Assembly (NCBI GenBank): GCA_964592725.1
Contig: CAZQFQ010000061.1
Location: forward strand, 1-5,284
Reading direction: 5' to 3'
Length of the DNA: 5,284 nt
From: PALSA-1336 sp964592725
GTDB lineage: Bacteria > Patescibacteriota > Doudnabacteria > UBA920
The translations under genes were made by a program, and so were the position numbers. The first letter of the stretch is position 1. The number at the start of each line of letters is the position of its first letter. This document shows positions 4,594 through 5,284 of the stretch, piece by piece. The notes under the pieces were generated by a model. That model saw only the letters and a list, made by a program, of their open reading frames with translations. It was not told where the DNA came from and made no database searches.

Positions 4594-5284
4594 ATGTTTT
4601 TAAAAAAATTGCAACCAAAATCCGCCTTCTTAAAATCCCGACGCTATTTTTCCGATAGGAGGATTTTTCTAAACGGCTTTACCCAGTTAGGGAATGCCGT
4701 CGATGAGGTTAGTGCTGAAAATAAATCACTTTTGAACCGGCAACGGCCTGACGCCGTCTCGGGGTTTACCCTAATGGAATTACTTGTTTGCATTGCAATT
4801 TTTGCAATTTTAGTGACCGGAGTTTTGGGGGCGTTTGCCGCCACAACCAGGGCAGTTAAGGTCGCCCGGGAAAAAACCATTCTATCCAGCCTGTCCACCA
4901 ACTATTTGGAAGTTGTCAGGAATATGCCTTATAGCCAGGTGGGCACGCTGCAGGGCAACCCGCACGGACTGTTGCCCGACCAGCCCAACGCCATTAGCCA
5001 GGTTATTAACGGTACGACTTACCAAATTTATTATGAGGTAAACTATTATCACGACCCGGCTGACAGCGCCACCGGCACCCCCGATTATAAGATGGTTAAG
5101 ATGAGCATATTGAACACTTCCACTAAACAGGTGACGGATTTCCAGACCAGCGTCGTTCCGCAGGGGGTAATTAGTAACCCGAATACCGGGGCTTTGCAGG
5201 TAAATGTCATTAATGCCCAGGGTCAGACTCTGAGCGGGGCCAACGTCACCATTACTTACCCGACGACTTCCCCTTATACTTATT
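4594..5284 (+). CDS. Type IV pilin / type II secretion pseudopilin-like protein, 3' end missing
   Basis: An open frame with no stop to the window end (230 complete codons) carrying a class III prepilin signal. The peptidase site is at G57 in SGFTLMELLV; F58 would be the methylated first residue and E62 the conserved Glu+5. The hydrophobic stem runs about 63-83 (LLVCIAIFAILVTGVLGAFA), followed by an amphipathic helix to about 107. It would be cleaved by a PilD-type peptidase and assembled into a pilus or secretion pseudopilus. From about residue 200 (ALQVNVINAQGQTLSGANVT) the sequence resembles the first strands of a carboxypeptidase-regulatory-like or Ig-like domain. The only ATG is 4594, giving a 56-residue leader, far longer than usual, with no Shine-Dalgarno sequence before it. 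TTG at 4732 would give a normal 10-residue leader (LNRQRPDAVS) but also lacks a ribosome site. AGGAGG at 4657-4662 has no ATG/GTG/TTG at the right distance. The pilin class is clear; the start is not settled. Confidence 0.8.
   Translation, partial: MFLKKLQPKSAFLKSRRYFSDRRIFLNGFTQLGNAVDEVSAENKSLLNRQRPDAVSGFTLMELLVCIAIFAILVTGVLGAFAATTRAVKVAREKTILSSLSTNYLEVVRNMPYSQVGTLQGNPHGLLPDQPNAISQVINGTTYQIYYEVNYYHDPADSATGTPDYKMVKMSILNTSTKQVTDFQTSVVPQGVISNPNTGALQVNVINAQGQTLSGANVTITYPTTSPYTY

Noticed and set aside
4644..5041. Minus-strand and second + strand frames over the pilin region
   Set aside because: The frame with GFTLMELLV is clearly the coding one and is open from 4594 to the end of the window; the others are shadows.
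1..5284. CRISPR array, tRNA or rRNA genes, IS elements or a defence operon
   Set aside because: No regularly spaced repeats, cloverleaf-like sequence, transposase motif or nuclease/helicase gene is visible on either strand.

Overview
The window looks like a contig from a small-genome bacterium, probably of the Candidate Phyla Radiation (Patescibacteria, Parcubacteria-like). This assignment is inference. It rests on tight single-strand packing of short genes, AT-rich spacers, the mix of families (GT2 glycosyltransferase, stand-alone FAD oxidase, acylphosphatase, lone AbrB-type protein, anchored YbhB-like PEBP, type IV pilin-like protein), and promoters whose -10 box lies 6-7 nt before the start codon. 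There is no rRNA, tRNA or universal marker to confirm it. All credible genes are on the + strand, and both ends cut a gene.

Layout: (1) the 3' part of a family 2 glycosyltransferase (to 629). (2) A 144-nt spacer with an extended -10 box, a perfect 13-bp hairpin and a possible 43-codon ORF that overlaps the next start by 8 nt. (3) A 571-residue GlcD/YdiJ-like FAD-linked oxidase (774-2489). (4) A terminator-like hairpin and an extended -10 promoter, then a gamma-glutamylcyclotransferase-like protein (2583-3020). (5) A second terminator, then an AbrB/MazE-type DNA-binding protein whose TATAAT box sits 6 nt before the likely ATG (3097), followed by an acylphosphatase (3334-3600). (6) A tandem TATAAT promoter, a short single-pass membrane protein (3659-3853), about 100 nt that may hold a broken reading frame, and a membrane-anchored PEBP (3956-4549). 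(7) A type IV pilin/pseudopilin-like protein with an unusually long leader and the start of an Ig-like or carboxypeptidase-regulatory-like domain, open to the end of the window (4594-5284).

How the genes relate: the layout suggests several short transcription units (oxidase; GGCT; AbrB plus acylphosphatase; membrane protein plus PEBP, perhaps plus pilin) and no single pathway. The glycosyltransferase, the anchored PEBP and the pilin-like protein act at or outside the membrane. GGCT, acylphosphatase and probably the oxidase are small-molecule enzymes of the cytoplasm or inner membrane face. I found no clear undescribed multi-gene system. The most interesting signals are the leaderless promoter geometry, the hairpin-bearing small ORF before the oxidase, the long prepilin leader, and the possible frame break before the PEBP gene.
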